Part shown: piece after piece, positions 10,585 to 21,917 of the stretch
How the letters are laid out: each line of letters opens with the position of its first letter
How positions within the stretch are numbered: position 1 is the stretch's first letter
NCBI GenBank assembly: GCA_030522415.1
Contig: CM060107.1
Coordinates: 426,001 to 490,000 of the forward strand
Direction: 5' to 3'
Length of the DNA: 64,000 nt
Source of the DNA: Channallabes apus
Taxonomy: Eukaryota > Chordata > Actinopteri > Siluriformes > Clariidae
Program-made: the position numbers and the translations under genes
The notes under the pieces: generated by a model
Seen by the model: the letters and a program-made list of their open reading frames with translations, nothing else
The model's database searches: none
Told to the model about the DNA's origin: nothing

Positions 10585-11065
10585 TACCATCAGAGATGCA
10601 GGCTTCTGAACTGAGCGTTGATAACAACTTGGGTTGTCCTTGTCCTCTTTGGTCCGGATGACATGGCGTCCCACATTTCCAACAAGAACTTCGAATCGTG
10701 ACTCGTCTGACCACAGAACATTTTGCCACACTCCATTTTAAATGATCCCTGGCCCAATGAAAACGCCTGTGCTTGTGGATCTTGCTTAGAAATGGCTTCT
10801 TCTTTGCACTGTAGAGTTTCAGCTGGCGACGGCGGATGGCACGGTGGATTGTGTTCACTGACGATGGTTTCTGGAAGTATTCCTGAGCCCATTCTGTGAT
10901 TTCCTTTACAGTAGCATTCCTGTTTGTGGTGCAGTGTCGTTTAAGGGCCCGGAGATCACGGGCATCCAGTATGGTTTTACGCCCTTGACCCTTACGCACA
11001 GAGATTGTTCCAGATTCTCTGAATCTTCGGATGATATTATGCACAGTTGATGATGATAACTGCAA
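10585..11065 (-). pseudogene. Tc1-like transposase, N-terminal half
   Basis: The minus-strand sequence gives the paired-type HTH region (SSSTVHNIIRRFRESG, then KGQGRKTILDARDLRAL), the [13 protein letters not shown] segment and the first catalytic Asp in [12 protein letters not shown]. It then reaches KPASLMV, where the 9.4-kb insert begins. A frameshift near 10740 separates the HTH frame from the frame with the first Asp. The start lies in a damaged region around 11070-11160. It is the missing partner of 778-1220. Confidence 0.85.
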
Positions 11066-11745
11066 AGTCTTTGCAATTTTTCACTGGGTAACACCTTTCT
11101 GATATTGCTCCACTATCTTTCTGCGCAACATTGTGGGAATTGGTGATCCTCTACCCATCTTGGCTTCTGAGAGACACTGCCACTCTGAGAAGCTCTTTTT
11201 ATACCCAATCATGTTGCCAATTAACCTAATTACTGTTAATTGGTCTTCCAGCTCTTCATTATGCTCAAATTTACTTTTTCCAGCCTCTTATTGCTACTTG
11301 TCCCAACATATTTTTCCTTTAAAATGATAAATTTTCTCGGATTAAACTTTTGATCTGTCATCTATGTTCTATTCTGAATAAAATATTGACATTTGCCATC
11401 TCCACATCATTGCATTCAGTTTTTATTCACAATTTGTTTAGTGTTCCAACTTTTTTGGAATCCGGTTTGTACTGTAACTGCCCAGTTTTCCATGAATTTA
11501 GTTACAATCACATATTAGTCATCCATCCATCAAAGAAAATGACACAAAAAACAATGACCTGAGCAAAATCAAAGCTTAAGAATGAACAAATGCCATGGTT
11601 GTATTTCTTTTTCCATTTGCATGAGGTTTGCATAACTTATTTTCTCACATTGTCCTTCAAAGTCGTGGTTAGTATAGTATGCGTATGATTTTATTTACAT
11701 ACTGTTGTTTGTTGCTCTCTGAGTGATTTAAAGATCTTTAGGCTT

Positions 11746-11831
11746 CAAAGCTTCAAAACACACCAGAGTGAGACAGATCTGAGTTAGAGACACACCAGAG
11801 TGAGACAGAGCTGAACACACCAGAGTTAGAG
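11746..11831 (+). promoter_or_regulatory. Probable 5' UTR/promoter of the lectin gene
   Basis: The segment just upstream of the start codon consists of three imperfect copies of ACACCAGAGTGAGACAGA. No clear TATA box was identified; TTTAAAGATC at about 11727 is a weak candidate. Confidence 0.35.
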
Positions 11832-12599
11832 ATGCAGATGAAGACTGTGCTCTCTGGTCTCCTCCTGGCAGCACTGATAGGACCAGCCACAACACAGTTC
11901 TGGAGAAAATACATTCTAGTGAACAAGCTTCTGCCCTGGACTGATGCTCAGGCATACTGCAGGGAGAACTTTGTGGATCTGTTGACCATCCAAACACAAG
12001 AGGATCTACAAAGATTACAAAATAATGGAATAACTTGTCCAAATGCGTGCTGGACTGGACTTACCAGGAATTTGAATACGATGACATTTACTCAGTGGTC
12101 TGATGGAAGCCCATTAGGTGCCACAAATTGGTGGACTGATGAACCATCCAATAATACCAATTTAAATTGTGTAAATACTTTCAGTTATTGGCATTCTGAT
12201 GATTGTAAACGTCCTTTAATCTTTGTCTGCTACATCTGGGTGCCACAGCTGATTGTGGTCCATGAGTTGAAGACCTGGGAGGAAGCTTTAAAGTACTGCA
12301 GAACAAACTACACTGACCTAGTGAATGTCATCACAGCCAACGATCACTTTGTGGTCAACAGTAAGAGCACAAACATTCTGACCCCCAGTTTCTGGACCGG
12401 TCTGAACTTCCTGCATGGATCATGGTTCTGGGTGAACCAGACCACTAAGAGTGTACAACCTGCCAGGAACCTGAGATTTATGCCCTCTTGCCCTGCCCCA
12501 AATTTCCGCTGTGGAGCCCAAAATGTCGAATCTAATGTTCTGGAGAACAGAGACTGTGAGGTGAAGATGAACTTCATGTGCTACAACCAAACAATGTAA
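11832..12599 (+). CDS. Secreted protein with two C-type lectin-like domains
   Basis: 255 aa. It has an N-terminal signal peptide (MKTVLSGLLLAALIGPATTQ, cleavage after about residue 22), then two C-type lectin-like domains at residues about 26-133 and 135-252. Domain 1 shows WTDAQAYCRENFVDLLTI, CWTGLTR, QWSDGSP, NWWTDEPSNN and CYIW. Domain 2 shows TWEEALKYCRTNYTDLVNV, FWTGLN and CEVKMNFMCY. The sugar-binding EPN/QPD triplet is replaced by EPS in domain 1 and not recognised in domain 2, and the WND calcium motif is absent. Calcium-dependent sugar binding is therefore uncertain. The domains lie in one exon. The codons for the last residue overlap a consensus donor (AAT/GTAAGT at 12594), and splicing to the acceptor before 12725 would change only the final residues (ending M-N-stop). 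AATAAA at 13058-13063 fits as its poly(A) signal. There is no transmembrane helix. Similar tandem-domain lectins are common in fish; a specific orthologue cannot be named. Confidence 0.8.
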   Translation: MQMKTVLSGLLLAALIGPATTQFWRKYILVNKLLPWTDAQAYCRENFVDLLTIQTQEDLQRLQNNGITCPNACWTGLTRNLNTMTFTQWSDGSPLGATNWWTDEPSNNTNLNCVNTFSYWHSDDCKRPLIFVCYIWVPQLIVVHELKTWEEALKYCRTNYTDLVNVITANDHFVVNSKSTNILTPSFWTGLNFLHGSWFWVNQTTKSVQPARNLRFMPSCPAPNFRCGAQNVESNVLENRDCEVKMNFMCYNQTM

Positions 12600-13576
12600 G
12601 TTATTTAACTACTAGAGTTAGAGAAATAGCAATAATGGAACTTCATACAGATACTAATACAATTTGTCTGGAATAATTTTTATTCAAGCAAAACATTAAT
12701 AATATCCCTTTAATACATTTAAAGGAATTAATTCACGATGAAGATGTTTACCACAGTCAAGACCAGGACAAGATGAAGAAGAAATGAAGGTGTGAAATGT
12801 GACAGGGGTTTTACATTTGCTTTAGATTAATCCAATTTGCTAGAAGATGCTAGAAGATTTTACTCAAATAATTAATTAAATATTAATATATTTAGTTTTG
12901 ATATGAAAAGTATCATTATATTTTATTTCAATATTTATTTTCGTTATTATACTCTCAAATGTAACATACAGTATTAGCATATGTTTATTATTAAATACAT
13001 CTTATTATACACATTATATTTACACATATGTAATATTAAATTTTTTAATTATTAGACAATAAAGTGTGAGCTGTTTCATGTTGGTGAAAATAAATAATTT
13101 CCTAAAGTTAATGATCTCACACACGTGTGAAGTACATGGTAATAAATCACACTAAGGTTGAATAGTAATAAGACAACAACAACAAAAAAAGAAGCTTGCT
13201 TTTCTCAGACCAGACTTTTCCATGTCCTCATCAACTTTTTTTGGGCTTTCACAATATATTCGTAGGATTTTTGCCCTATTTTCACAAATGTCTGAAACCC
13301 AATAACATTTTCTTTGTGGCATAAAAAACGTGCAGAGGGGACACACCGGTGAATTCTGTGTCTTAATGCAAGCACCTAGGAAGGATTTGAGAACAAATTT
13401 ATTCAATTGAACTTGTCCAGAAACACACAAACTGAAAGTAAAAATGTAAAATGAAAATAAAAAATATTAAATGCAATGTTATGTCATTTTGATCATGAAT
13501 TTGATCAGTTGCTTGTGTATCAGAGACCTCAGGGTGAAGACTGTATGTTACTAACTAGCTAATAAGAACATTTTGG
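12600..13576. other. 3' region of lectin gene; no other gene
   Basis: Contains a plausible short terminal exon after an acceptor (TTTAAAG, ending about 12724) and the AATAAA at 13058 followed by GTGTGAGCTG. The rest is AT-rich with no recognised features. Confidence 0.45.
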
Positions 13577-13883
13577 AGGTACGCTCTGGAAAGCAGAGGA
13601 ATGAAGGTTACCCGCAGCAAGACGGAATACATGTGTGTGAATGAGAGGAACCCAAGAGGAACGGTGAGGCTACAGGGAGCAGAGGTAAAGAAGGTGCAGG
13701 ACTTTAAGTACTTAGGGTCAACGGTCCAGAGCAACGGAGAGTGTTCAAAGGAGGTGAAGAGAGGCAGGTTGGAATGGGTAGAGAAAAGTGTCAGGTGTGT
13801 TGTGCGATAAAAGAGTACCAGCGAGAATGAAAGGAAAGGTGTACAGGACAGTGGTGAGACCAGCGATGCTCTACGGCTTAGAG
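13577..13883 (+). pseudogene. RTE-type LINE reverse transcriptase fragment, part 1
   Basis: Reads MKVTRSKTEYMCVNER, VQDFKYLGSTVQSNGE, then (after a frameshift near 13775) RMKGKVYRTVVRPAMLYGLET. This is the thumb region of an RTE-type reverse transcriptase. Its continuation (V)ALKKRQEAELEVAELKML begins at 20602, so an L2 LINE has inserted between. The fragment is 5'-truncated. Confidence 0.85.
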
Positions 13884-14019
13884 ACAGTTCAATTTAATTC
13901 AATTCAATTCAATTCAATTCAATTCAATTTTATTTATATAGCGCTTTTAACAATGGTCATTGTCTCAAAGCAGCTTCACAAAAATTAAAGAAATTTAACA
14001 AAAAATAAATAAATAACTA

Positions 14020-14055
<36 letters not shown>

Positions 14056-15758
14056 AATAAAATAATAATAGAAAATAAATAAATAAAAACAAATAATAAT
14101 AATAATTATAGAAAAGAAAATAATTGGAAGTGTGGATGTGTGAGAAAAATGTGCAGATAATAATGAGACGAATGAATGAAATTTCTCTGATGAGCAAGCC
14201 AAGGGTGACGGCGACGGTGGCAAGGAAAAACTCCCTGAGATGGCATTAGGAAGAAACCTTGAGAGGAACCAGACTCAACAGGGAACCCATCCTCATTTGG
14301 GCGATAACAGATAGAAATGATATAACATCATGTGTGTTGTGCAGGTGAAAATTCAATATGACAGAAATTATTTAAATTGACATGAAGACCAGTTCAGAAT
14401 AGGGACGAGTCAGTAGGTGCAGGGGGCAGATGAGGTCTGGATCACTGGAAGCACAGGAGCAGCATGTGTAGCTCCAACCATCATAAAGCTGAATCCAGCT
14501 GGAGCTGGTCCTTCTCTGGATGCCTCAGGAACCTCGCAGGGTCGGCCTTTGTCTACTGAAGCTGGCAAAATCTCCCGATGCCTCGGGATGGGTAGAGAAA
14601 TACAGAACAGATGGGGAGAATTAGCGTAGTTGCCATTCGGTATAGGTGTACTGGAGTATGAGATTATGGGATGAGTTATGTGTATGCCAGATTAAAAAGA
14701 TGCGTCTTGAGTCTACTTTTGAACTGAGAAACCGTGTCTGCTCCCCGAACACTGTCTGGAAGGCTATTCCAAAGCTTTGGAGCTAAATATGAAAAAGCCC
14801 CGCCCCCTTTTGTAGATTTTGAAATTCTGGGAACTACCAGAAGTCCGGAGCTTTGTGATCTTAAAGCGCGTGGTGGATTGTAGCGTATCAGAAGACGTAT
14901 GTGGCGTATGTGGGAGCTAAACCATTTAAGGCCTTGTATGTAAGTAATACTATTTTGTAATTTATTCTAAACTGAACAGGTAGCCAGTGCAGGGATGATA
15001 ATATTGGGGTTATATGATCATATTTTCTGGATCTAGTGAGAACCCTGGCGGCTGCATTTTGTATTAACTGAAGCTTGTTTATTGAGGATGCAGGACAACC
15101 ACCTAGTAATGCATTACAATAGTCCAGTCTGGAGGTCATGAATGCATGAACTAGCTTTTCTGCATCAGATACGGATAAGATGCTCCTCAGTTTTGCAATA
15201 TTTCTAAGATGGAAAAAGGCTGTTTTTGTGATATTTGAAATGTGATTTTCAAAAGACAAATTACTGTCTAATATTACTCCCAGATCGTTTACTGCTGAGC
15301 TGGTAATAACAGTACATCCTTCTAAGCGCAAGCTGAATTGTGAAAGCTGTTGTGTGCTGGTTTTTGGGCCAATAAGTAATATCTCTGTCTTATCTGAATT
15401 TAATAAAAGAAAGTTATTGGTCATCCAATCTTTTATGTCCTGGACACACTCAGTTAATCTAGATAACTTAGGTATTTCGTCTGGTTTAGTTGAGATATAT
15501 AATTGGCAGCATAACAATGGAAACTAATCCCATGTCTTCTAATGATGTTACCCAAGGGAAGCATGTATATTGAGAACAACAGAGGTCCTAAAACTGACCC
15601 TTGTGGGACCCCATATTTCACTGGCATTACACCAGACGGTTCTCCATTTAGATCTACAAAATGGTAGCGATCAGACAGGTAAGATCTAAACCATTTTAAT
15701 GCCTGTCCCTGAATACCTATATAATTTTGTAAGCGATCTATGAGAATATTATGATCTA

Positions 15759-17377
15759 CAGTGGTGTGAAAAACTATTTGCCCCCCTCCTGATTTCTTAT
15801 TCTTTTGCATGTTTGTCACACAAAATGTTTCTGATCATCAAACACATTTAACTATTAGTCAAAGATAACACAAGTAAACACAAAATGCAGTTTTTAAATG
15901 AGGGGTTTTATTATTTAGGGAGAAAAAAAATCAAAACCTACATGGCCCTGTGTGAAAAAGTAATTGCCCCCTGAACCTAATAACTGGTTGGGCCGCCCTT
16001 AGCAGCAATAACTGCAATCAAGCGTTTGCGATAACTTGCAACGAGTCTTTTACAGCGCTCTGGAGGAATTTTGGCCCACTCATCTTTGCAGAATTGTTGT
16101 AATTCAGCTTTATTTGAGGGTTTTCTAGCATGAACCGCCTTTTTAAGGTCATGCCACAACATCTCAATAGGATTCAGGTCAGGACTTTGACTAGGCAACT
16201 CCAAAGTCTTCATTTAGTTTTTCTTCAGCCATTCAGAGGTGGATTTGCTGGTGTGTTTTGGGTCATTGTCCTGCTGCAGCACCCAAGATCGCTTCAGCTT
16301 GAGTTGACGAACAGATGGCCGGACATTCTCCTTCAGGATTTTTTGGTAGACAGTAGAATTCATGGTTCCATCTATCACAGCAAGCCTTCCAGGTCCTGAA
16401 GCAGCAAAACAACCCCAGACCATCACACTACCACCACCATATTTTACTGTTGGTATGATGTTCTTTTTCTGAAATGCTGAGTTACTTTTACGCCAGATGT
16501 AACGGGACACGCACCTTCCAAAAAGTTCAACTTTTGTCTCGTCGGTCCACAAGGTATTTTCCCAAAAGTCTTGGCAATCATTGAGATGTTTTTTAGCAAA
16601 ATTGAGACGAGCCTTAATGTTCTTTTTGCTTCAAAGTGGTTTGCCCCTTGGAAATCTGCCATGCAGGCCGTTTTTGCCCAGTCTCTTTCTTATGGTGGAG
16701 TCGTGAACACTGACCTTAATTGAGGCAAGTGAGGCCTGCAGTTCTTTAGATGTTGTCCTGGGGTCTTTTGTGGCCTCTCGGATGAGTTGTCTCTGCGCTC
16801 TTGGGGTTATTTTGGTCGGCCGGCCACTCCTGGGAAGGTTCACCACTGTTCCATGTTTTTGCCATTTGTGGATAATGGCTCTCACTGTGGTTCGCTGGAG
16901 TCCCAAAGCTTTAGAAATGGCTTTATAACCTTTACCAGACTGATAGATCTCAATTACTTTTGTTCTCATTTGTTCCTGAATTTTTTTGGATCTTGGCATG
17001 ATGTCTAGCTTTTGATGTGCTTTTGGTCTACTTCTCTGTGTCAGGTAGCTCCTATTTAAGTGATTTCTTGATTGAAACAGGTGTGACAGTAATCAGGCCT
17101 GGGGGTGACTACAGAAATTGAACTCAGGTGTGATAAACCACAGTTAAGTTATTTTTTAACAAGGGGGGCAATCACTTTTTCACACAGGGCCATGTAGATT
17201 TGAAGTTTTTTTTCTCCTTAATAACGTAAACCTTCATTTAAAAACTGCATTTTGTGTTCAAGTATGTTATCTTTGACTAATAGTTAACGTTTTTTGATGA
17301 GCAGAAACATTTAAGTGTGACAAACATGCAAAAGAATAAGAAATCAGGAAGGGGGCAAATAGTTTTTCACACCACTG
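15759..17377 (-). mobile_element. Tc1-like transposon, copy B, inside L2
   Basis: Same termini as copy A, flanked by TA (15757-15758 and 17378-17379). The uninterrupted L2 copy at about 40308-40318 (GACACTATAGATCAT) shows the original site. Confidence 0.95.
15977..16999 (-). pseudogene. Tc1 transposase copy B, two nonsense codons
   Basis: One continuous frame of 341 codons with the full HTH and DDE plan, broken by two in-frame stops. One is TGA at about 16630 (in the KPLLSKKN segment) and one is TAA at about 16214 (after WLKKN, before MKTLE). Both are single-base differences from copy A. The catalytic residues remain (LWTDET, QQDNDPKHT, LNPIEMLW). Recently inactivated. Confidence 0.9.
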
Positions 17378-19348
17378 TATAGTGTCGAATGCAGCACTAA
17401 GATCAAGCAGGACTAGCAATGAGATGCAGCCTTGGTCTGAAGCTAAAAACAAGTCGTTTGTAATCTTAACTAGTGCAGTTTCTGTGCTATGATGGGGCCT
17501 GAAACCTGACTGAAATTCTTCAAGGATGTTGTTATCCTGCAAGAATGTGCAAATTTGAGCTGATACTACTTTTTCTAGTATTTTTTATATGAACGGGAGG
17601 TTTGAAATCGGTCTGTAATTTGTTATTTCATTCGCGTCCAAATTAGATTTTTTAAGAAGCGGCTTAATAACTGCTTACTTGAAAGGTTTAGGGACGTGAC
17701 CTAGATGTAATGAAGAATTAATAATGTTTAGGAGTGGCTCTCCAACCGTAAGCATCACTTCTTTTAAAAATCTGGTTGGGATTGGGTCTAACAGGCACGT
17801 TGTTGATTTAGCCGAGGTGATGAGTTTATACAGCTCTTCCTGTCCTATACCTGTAAAGCAATGAAAATCTAAATGTGAAGCTATAGGCTGAACTGGATCG
17901 TGAGATACTATTAGAGGTTGAACCTCCATTATTTTCTTCCTGATATTATTGATTTTTTCATTAAAGAAGTCCATAAAGTCTTCACTTCTAAACTGTGATG
18001 GGATACTCTCTGCGGGCATCTTAGGTTTTGTTAGGCGAGCCACTGTACTAAATAAGAACCTGGGATTGTTTTGGTTTCTTGCTATCAGTTGGCTAAGATG
18101 CTCGGTCCTAGCAGTTTTTAGAGCCTGTCTATAGCTGCACATACTGTCTTTATACGCAATTCGAAAAACTTCTAATTTAGTTTTCCTCCATTTTCGCTCG
18201 AGGTTACGGGTTGCTCTCTTTAGGGCGCGAGTATGACTGTTGTACCACGGTGCAAATGTTTTATCTCTGACTTTTTTTTATCTGATGGGAGCAACAGTGT
18301 CTAATGTACTGGTAAAAATAGTGCCCATGCTGCTAGTCACTTCATCTAGATCATCTGCATTTAGGGGTCTAATAAGAAATTGGGACAGATCCGGCAGATT
18401 ACTTGTGAATCTGTCTTTAGTAGTGGGATTCATATTTCTAACAGATTGATAACGTGGGGAGACACAGCTAATCTGTTCTACGGGTAGAGTATATGTCAGG
18501 AGGTGATGATCTGTGATATCATCACTTTGAGGTATGATCTCTATATTAGAGACATCTATACCATGGGATATAATTAAATCTAGCGTATGATTAAAGCGGT
18601 GAGTTGCTCCAATTATATTTTGCTTAACCCCAAAGGAATTTAGTAAATCCATAAATGTGAGTGCTAAAGCATCGTTAGCATCATCTACATGAATGTTAAA
18701 GTCTCCTACTATCAACACTTTGTCAGAGTTAACCAATAGGTCTGATAGCAGATGTCCAAATTCTTTAAGAAAATCGCCATATGGCCCCGGGGGTCTGTAC
18801 ACGGTGGCCAGGGTAAAATATAGCAAGGGTTTATTACGTATTTCATTTAGTGCAACATTAATGATAAGCACTTCAAATGAATTAAACCTGGGCCTTATTT
18901 TCTGGGTAACAGTGACTACATCATTGTAGATAATGGCGACACCACCACCGCGACCAATTAGACGGGGCTCGTGCTTATAGAAATATCCTGACAGAGTAGA
19001 CTCATTCAGACCAAAATATTCATTTGGTTTAAGCCAGGTTTCAGTGAGACAGAGTGCGTCAAGGCAATAATCTGAGATAATTTCATTAACAATAAGTGCT
19101 TTAGGTGCAAGGGATCTAATGTTGAGTAGTCCAAACTTTAGAGGTGGATTTTGACTACTTATTTTGCCTTTTTCTGGTTTTATGGTTATCAGATTGTTTC
19201 GGGCAAATTTAACAAATTTATTCTTTTTTCTCAGTATTCGGGGAACAGACACAGTTTCTATAGGACAAGCTATGTGTGTGCGTCTATCACTACGGTGAGT
19301 TGTGATGTGTCTAATATGTTTGGAATCTACAGTATGACATACCGCCAG

Positions 19349-20272
19349 TCAGATGGTTCGTAGTGTCCTGGAGATGTTGTCAGAGAGGACCGCTGCTCCA
19401 GCTCTGCTAGGGTGTAGGCCATCGGTGTGATAGAGCCTAGGACGCTTCCAGAAAACATTCCAGTTATCAACAAAGCGTAATTTCTGTTGTTGACACCAAG
19501 ATTGTAACCATTCATTAAAAGCAAATAATCTACTGAACTTCTCGATTCCTCGCTGAAATGTGGGAAGCGGTCCAGATACGATGATCCTTGTCATGGGTGA
19601 TGTGCTGCGGACCTTCTCGACCAGGCTCCTGAAGTCCTTCTTTAGGATCTCCGTCTGCCTCAGCCTGGTGTCGTTCGTGCCGGCATGAAGGACCACAGCT
19701 CCAATGTTCTTCCTCAGGGCAGCAGGCACCTGTGCAGCAACATCAAGAACACGTGCACCAGGTAAACAGCGTGTGTGCACCTTACCTTTAGCCGTGGTAG
19801 CACGCACGTGACGAACGATGGAGTCTCCGATGACCAGGACGTCGTGTGCCGTCTCGCGGAGAGGAGCGAAGCGGTTTTGTGTCGAGATGTCGAAGACGGG
19901 TGGTGGTGGTGGAGGGGGAGAGGTCCTCGCCCGGGGCTTGGCGTGCTTCTTCCGCCGCTGCTGTATCCAGGGTCCGTGGTATCCCGGCGCCGGGGTGTAG
20001 GAAAACTGGGCGGGCTGCGTCCTTGGTGTGTTGGACCTGGGCAGAGAAACACGCGGGGTTGAGGTTGTAGGAGAATTCTCACGCCGAGAATTTACCTGGG
20101 ACAGGTGAGCGTCGGTCCGCGTCAATTCCAGCGTGGCTTTCCGCTGCTGTAGCCGGGCCAGCTTCACCTGTAGCTCACGGATCAGCTTCTCCACGGCCTC
20201 CACCTCCAAATCCACCGAGTGCAGCTCCAATGTCTCCTCACCTGCACTCAGAGGCAGAATCACAACCGACAT
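19349..20272 (-). CDS. L2 ORF1 protein with esterase (SGNH hydrolase) domain
   Basis: About 307 aa from the ATG at 20272; an upstream in-frame ATG at 20317 would add 15 residues. A short leucine-rich coiled coil (EVEAVEKLIRELQVKLARLQQ) is followed by a Pro/Arg-rich basic linker. The SGNH-type esterase follows: VIGDSIVRH (nucleophile Ser), HAGTNDTR (block III Asn) and YHTDGLHPSRAG (Asp and His of the triad). L2/CR1 ORF1 proteins of fish are known to carry this domain; such ORF1p act with the LINE RNA. The frame is open to a stop just before ORF2, so it may still be translatable although ORF2 is dead. Confidence 0.8.
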   Translation of the reverse strand: MSVVILPLSAGEETLELHSVDLEVEAVEKLIRELQVKLARLQQRKATLELTRTDAHLSQVNSRRENSPTTSTPRVSLPRSNTPRTQPAQFSYTPAPGYHGPWIQQRRKKHAKPRARTSPPPPPPPVFDISTQNRFAPLRETAHDVLVIGDSIVRHVRATTAKGKVHTRCLPGARVLDVAAQVPAALRKNIGAVVLHAGTNDTRLRQTEILKKDFRSLVEKVRSTSPMTRIIVSGPLPTFQRGIEKFSRLFAFNEWLQSWCQQQKLRFVDNWNVFWKRPRLYHTDGLHPSRAGAAVLSDNISRTLRTI

Positions 20273-20601
20273 GGTGTCTAAACACGGAAAATAATCGGTG
20301 TGAGGAAGCGAAAACAAACTTTACAAACAAACAAACAAACGTGATAGCCGGGCTAGCGATGCTAATGCTAATTAGCGATGCTAATGCTAATTAGCGATGC
20401 TAATGCCGGCTAAAAGCGGTGTGCTGCAAAACAATTAAAACTTAACGATATAACACGCGTTTCGAGTAAATATATTATAAGATACTTATCCGTTTTATGT
20501 ACACTCTTCGTAAGGGGACGAAAAAGTTTAAAAGTTGGTCAGTATGGTGGAGCTCGGAAAAAAGCAGCGTCTCAGCGTCCTCGTACAAGGGTTGCCACAG
20601 T

Positions 20602-21003
20602 GGCACTGAAGAAAAGACAGGAGGCAGAGCTAGAGGTAGCAGAGCTGAAGATGTTGAGGTTCTCTTTGGGAGTGACAAGGATGGATAGGATCAAGAATGA
20701 GTTCATCAGAGGGACAACCCATATTAGATGTTTTGGAGATAAAGTCAGAGAGGCCAGATTGAGGTGGTTTGGACATGTTCAGAGGAGAGAGTGTGAATAT
20801 ATCGGTAGAAGGATGCTGAGGTTGGAACTGCCAGGCAGGAGGTCTAGAGGAAGACCAAAGAGGAGTTTCATGGATGCAGTGAGAGAGGACATGAAGTTAG
20901 TTGGTGTGAGAGAAGAGGATGCAGAAGATAGGGTTAGATGGAGGCAGATGATTCACTGTGGTGACCCCTGAAAGGGAACAGCCCAAAGACAAAGAAGAAG
21001 AAA
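20602..21003 (+). pseudogene. RTE-type LINE reverse transcriptase fragment, part 2
   Basis: Continues part 1 with ALKKRQEAELEVAELKMLRF, SLGVTRMDRIKNEFIRG, REARLRWFGHVQRRECEYIG, RGRPKRSFMDAVREDMK and EDRVRWRQMIHCGDP, then stop. This is the characteristic C-terminus of RTE LINEs. The fragment after the L2 insertion has no internal stop. The 3' UTR ends in an A/G-rich tail near 20985-21005. Confidence 0.9.
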
Positions 21004-21302
21004 ACAAGGTTGATTGATGTGAAAAAGCAGCTGACAGATGAGAAAAGCTGTTTGGCTAAAGTTTACGTTATTTCATGATGAAGATTTACACATAGGCAAG
21101 TACATTTGCTTATAAGAGAGTCGGGTTTCTGTGAACATGATGCCTCATAACTTCTGGAGAGAGTACGGTAGACCAATGAAATGAAACCACATGAAAGTTT
21201 ATTAAGCTTATTACATACCTGTATTTATTAGTCTTTTTATTGCAGAGTACATTTGTGATATGCCTCAAAACTGTGTTAACAACACAAATACATATTTGTA
21301 AG
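21004..21302. other. No gene recognised
   Basis: No motif or repeat terminus seen apart from AT-rich sequence. Confidence 0.4.
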
Positions 21303-21358
21303 TCGCTCTGGATAAGAATGTCTGCCAAATGCCTAAATGTAAATGTAAATGTAAATAA
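21303..21358 (+). mobile_element. SINE/LINE 3'-tail fragment
   Basis: GTCGCTCTGGATAAGAATG, TCTGCCAAATGCC and a (TAAATG)n tail form the familiar 3' end shared by many fish SINEs and LINEs. A head is not evident. Confidence 0.6.
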
Positions 21359-21917
21359 CCTCTGCTAAAGTTGTGGCAAGGTTACATTTGCATTTGAAAA
21401 GCACAGTATGATAGCAGTAATGAAAAGTCAGTCCACCTATATTTTGGTTGCAAAATAAGGGATCTAGGACAAGGGTCCTCGTTATTGTTGTGCTATTGTG
21501 CAACTTTCCAGCATCATTGGCTAAACAAGAAGAAAAAGGCCATGCTTTCTGCAGTCTCAATGGTGTGGTGGGAACCAAGCAATCATAGAAGCGATTGCTA
21601 TTTTTACTTGGTTCCTCTAACTGCAAAACTGAGCTCAAGAAAGAAGTGAAACATTTGGAATATCCAAACATTCCTTCTGCATTGTGTTCTATGCCGCATG
21701 GTGAGGACAATTCTAGATCCAGCAGAATCCTACTCTCTAGACTCAGATGATGATCAAAATGTCAGCGGACATCAGCCAGACGAGTCAGACTTTAACCCAC
21801 TGTATGCTCCTCCTAATGTACACATCTAATTTACCAACTAAATGATCTGATCAGGAATTTTGAAGTGCTTAAGAGAAAGGCAATGAGCTACTGAGCTCCA
21901 GATCACAGCAGTGGTTC

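Larger units (their letters stand above)
558..11469 (-). mobile_element. Tc1-like transposon, split in two by a 9.4-kb insertion
   Basis: The first about 100 bases (from CAAACCGGATTCC at 558) reappear inverted at the right end (ending at 11469). Both ends are flanked by TA (556-557 and 11470-11471), the Tc1/mariner target duplication. The motif AAAAGTTGGGACA recurs at about 581 and 756, and similar inverted motifs lie near 11299 and 11443, giving an IR/DR-like layout. The transposase reads on the minus strand: its N-terminal half lies at 10585-11065 and its C-terminal half at 778-1220. The two halves abut at a TA in the conserved MVWGC region, so one element was interrupted. The removed insert is 1221-10584. 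Confidence 0.85.
14888..19252 (-). pseudogene. L2 ORF2: APE endonuclease and reverse transcriptase, broken
   Basis: Segments in order on the minus strand: endonuclease 19252-18278 (NIRSL, CLTETWL, IVGDFNIH, LDLIISHG, ITDHHLLTY, all key positions kept); linker 18142-17675; RT start 17542-17267 ([26 protein letters not shown]); then the Tc1; then 15819-14888 ([13 protein letters not shown] onward). Lesions include a frameshift in the A-run near 18270, stops near 17590-17680, the Tc1, and a small deletion at about 15507 that turns the catalytic YADDTQLY into YAANY. The copy at 40229 keeps YADDTQLY, which confirms the deletion. Reverse transcription by this copy is impossible. Confidence 0.85.
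13889..20596 (-). mobile_element. Near full-length L2-type LINE, interrupted by a Tc1
   Basis: The minus-strand element has its 3' end at left, in (AATTC)n next to the conserved AAGCTGCTTTGAGACAATG tail, and its 5' end at right. A 5-bp target duplication ACAGT flanks it (13884-13888 and 20597-20601). Removing it joins the two RTE fragments in frame. Without the nested Tc1 (15759-17377) it is about 5.1 kb. It encodes an ORF1 with an esterase domain and an ORF2 with APE endonuclease and RT. A second copy of the same family lies at 40229-43131. Confidence 0.85.

Noticed and set aside
19775..20082. GC-rich open frames overlapping L2 ORF1
   Set aside because: They arise from the Pro/Arg-rich linker of ORF1 in other frames. 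ORF1 has clear esterase motifs.
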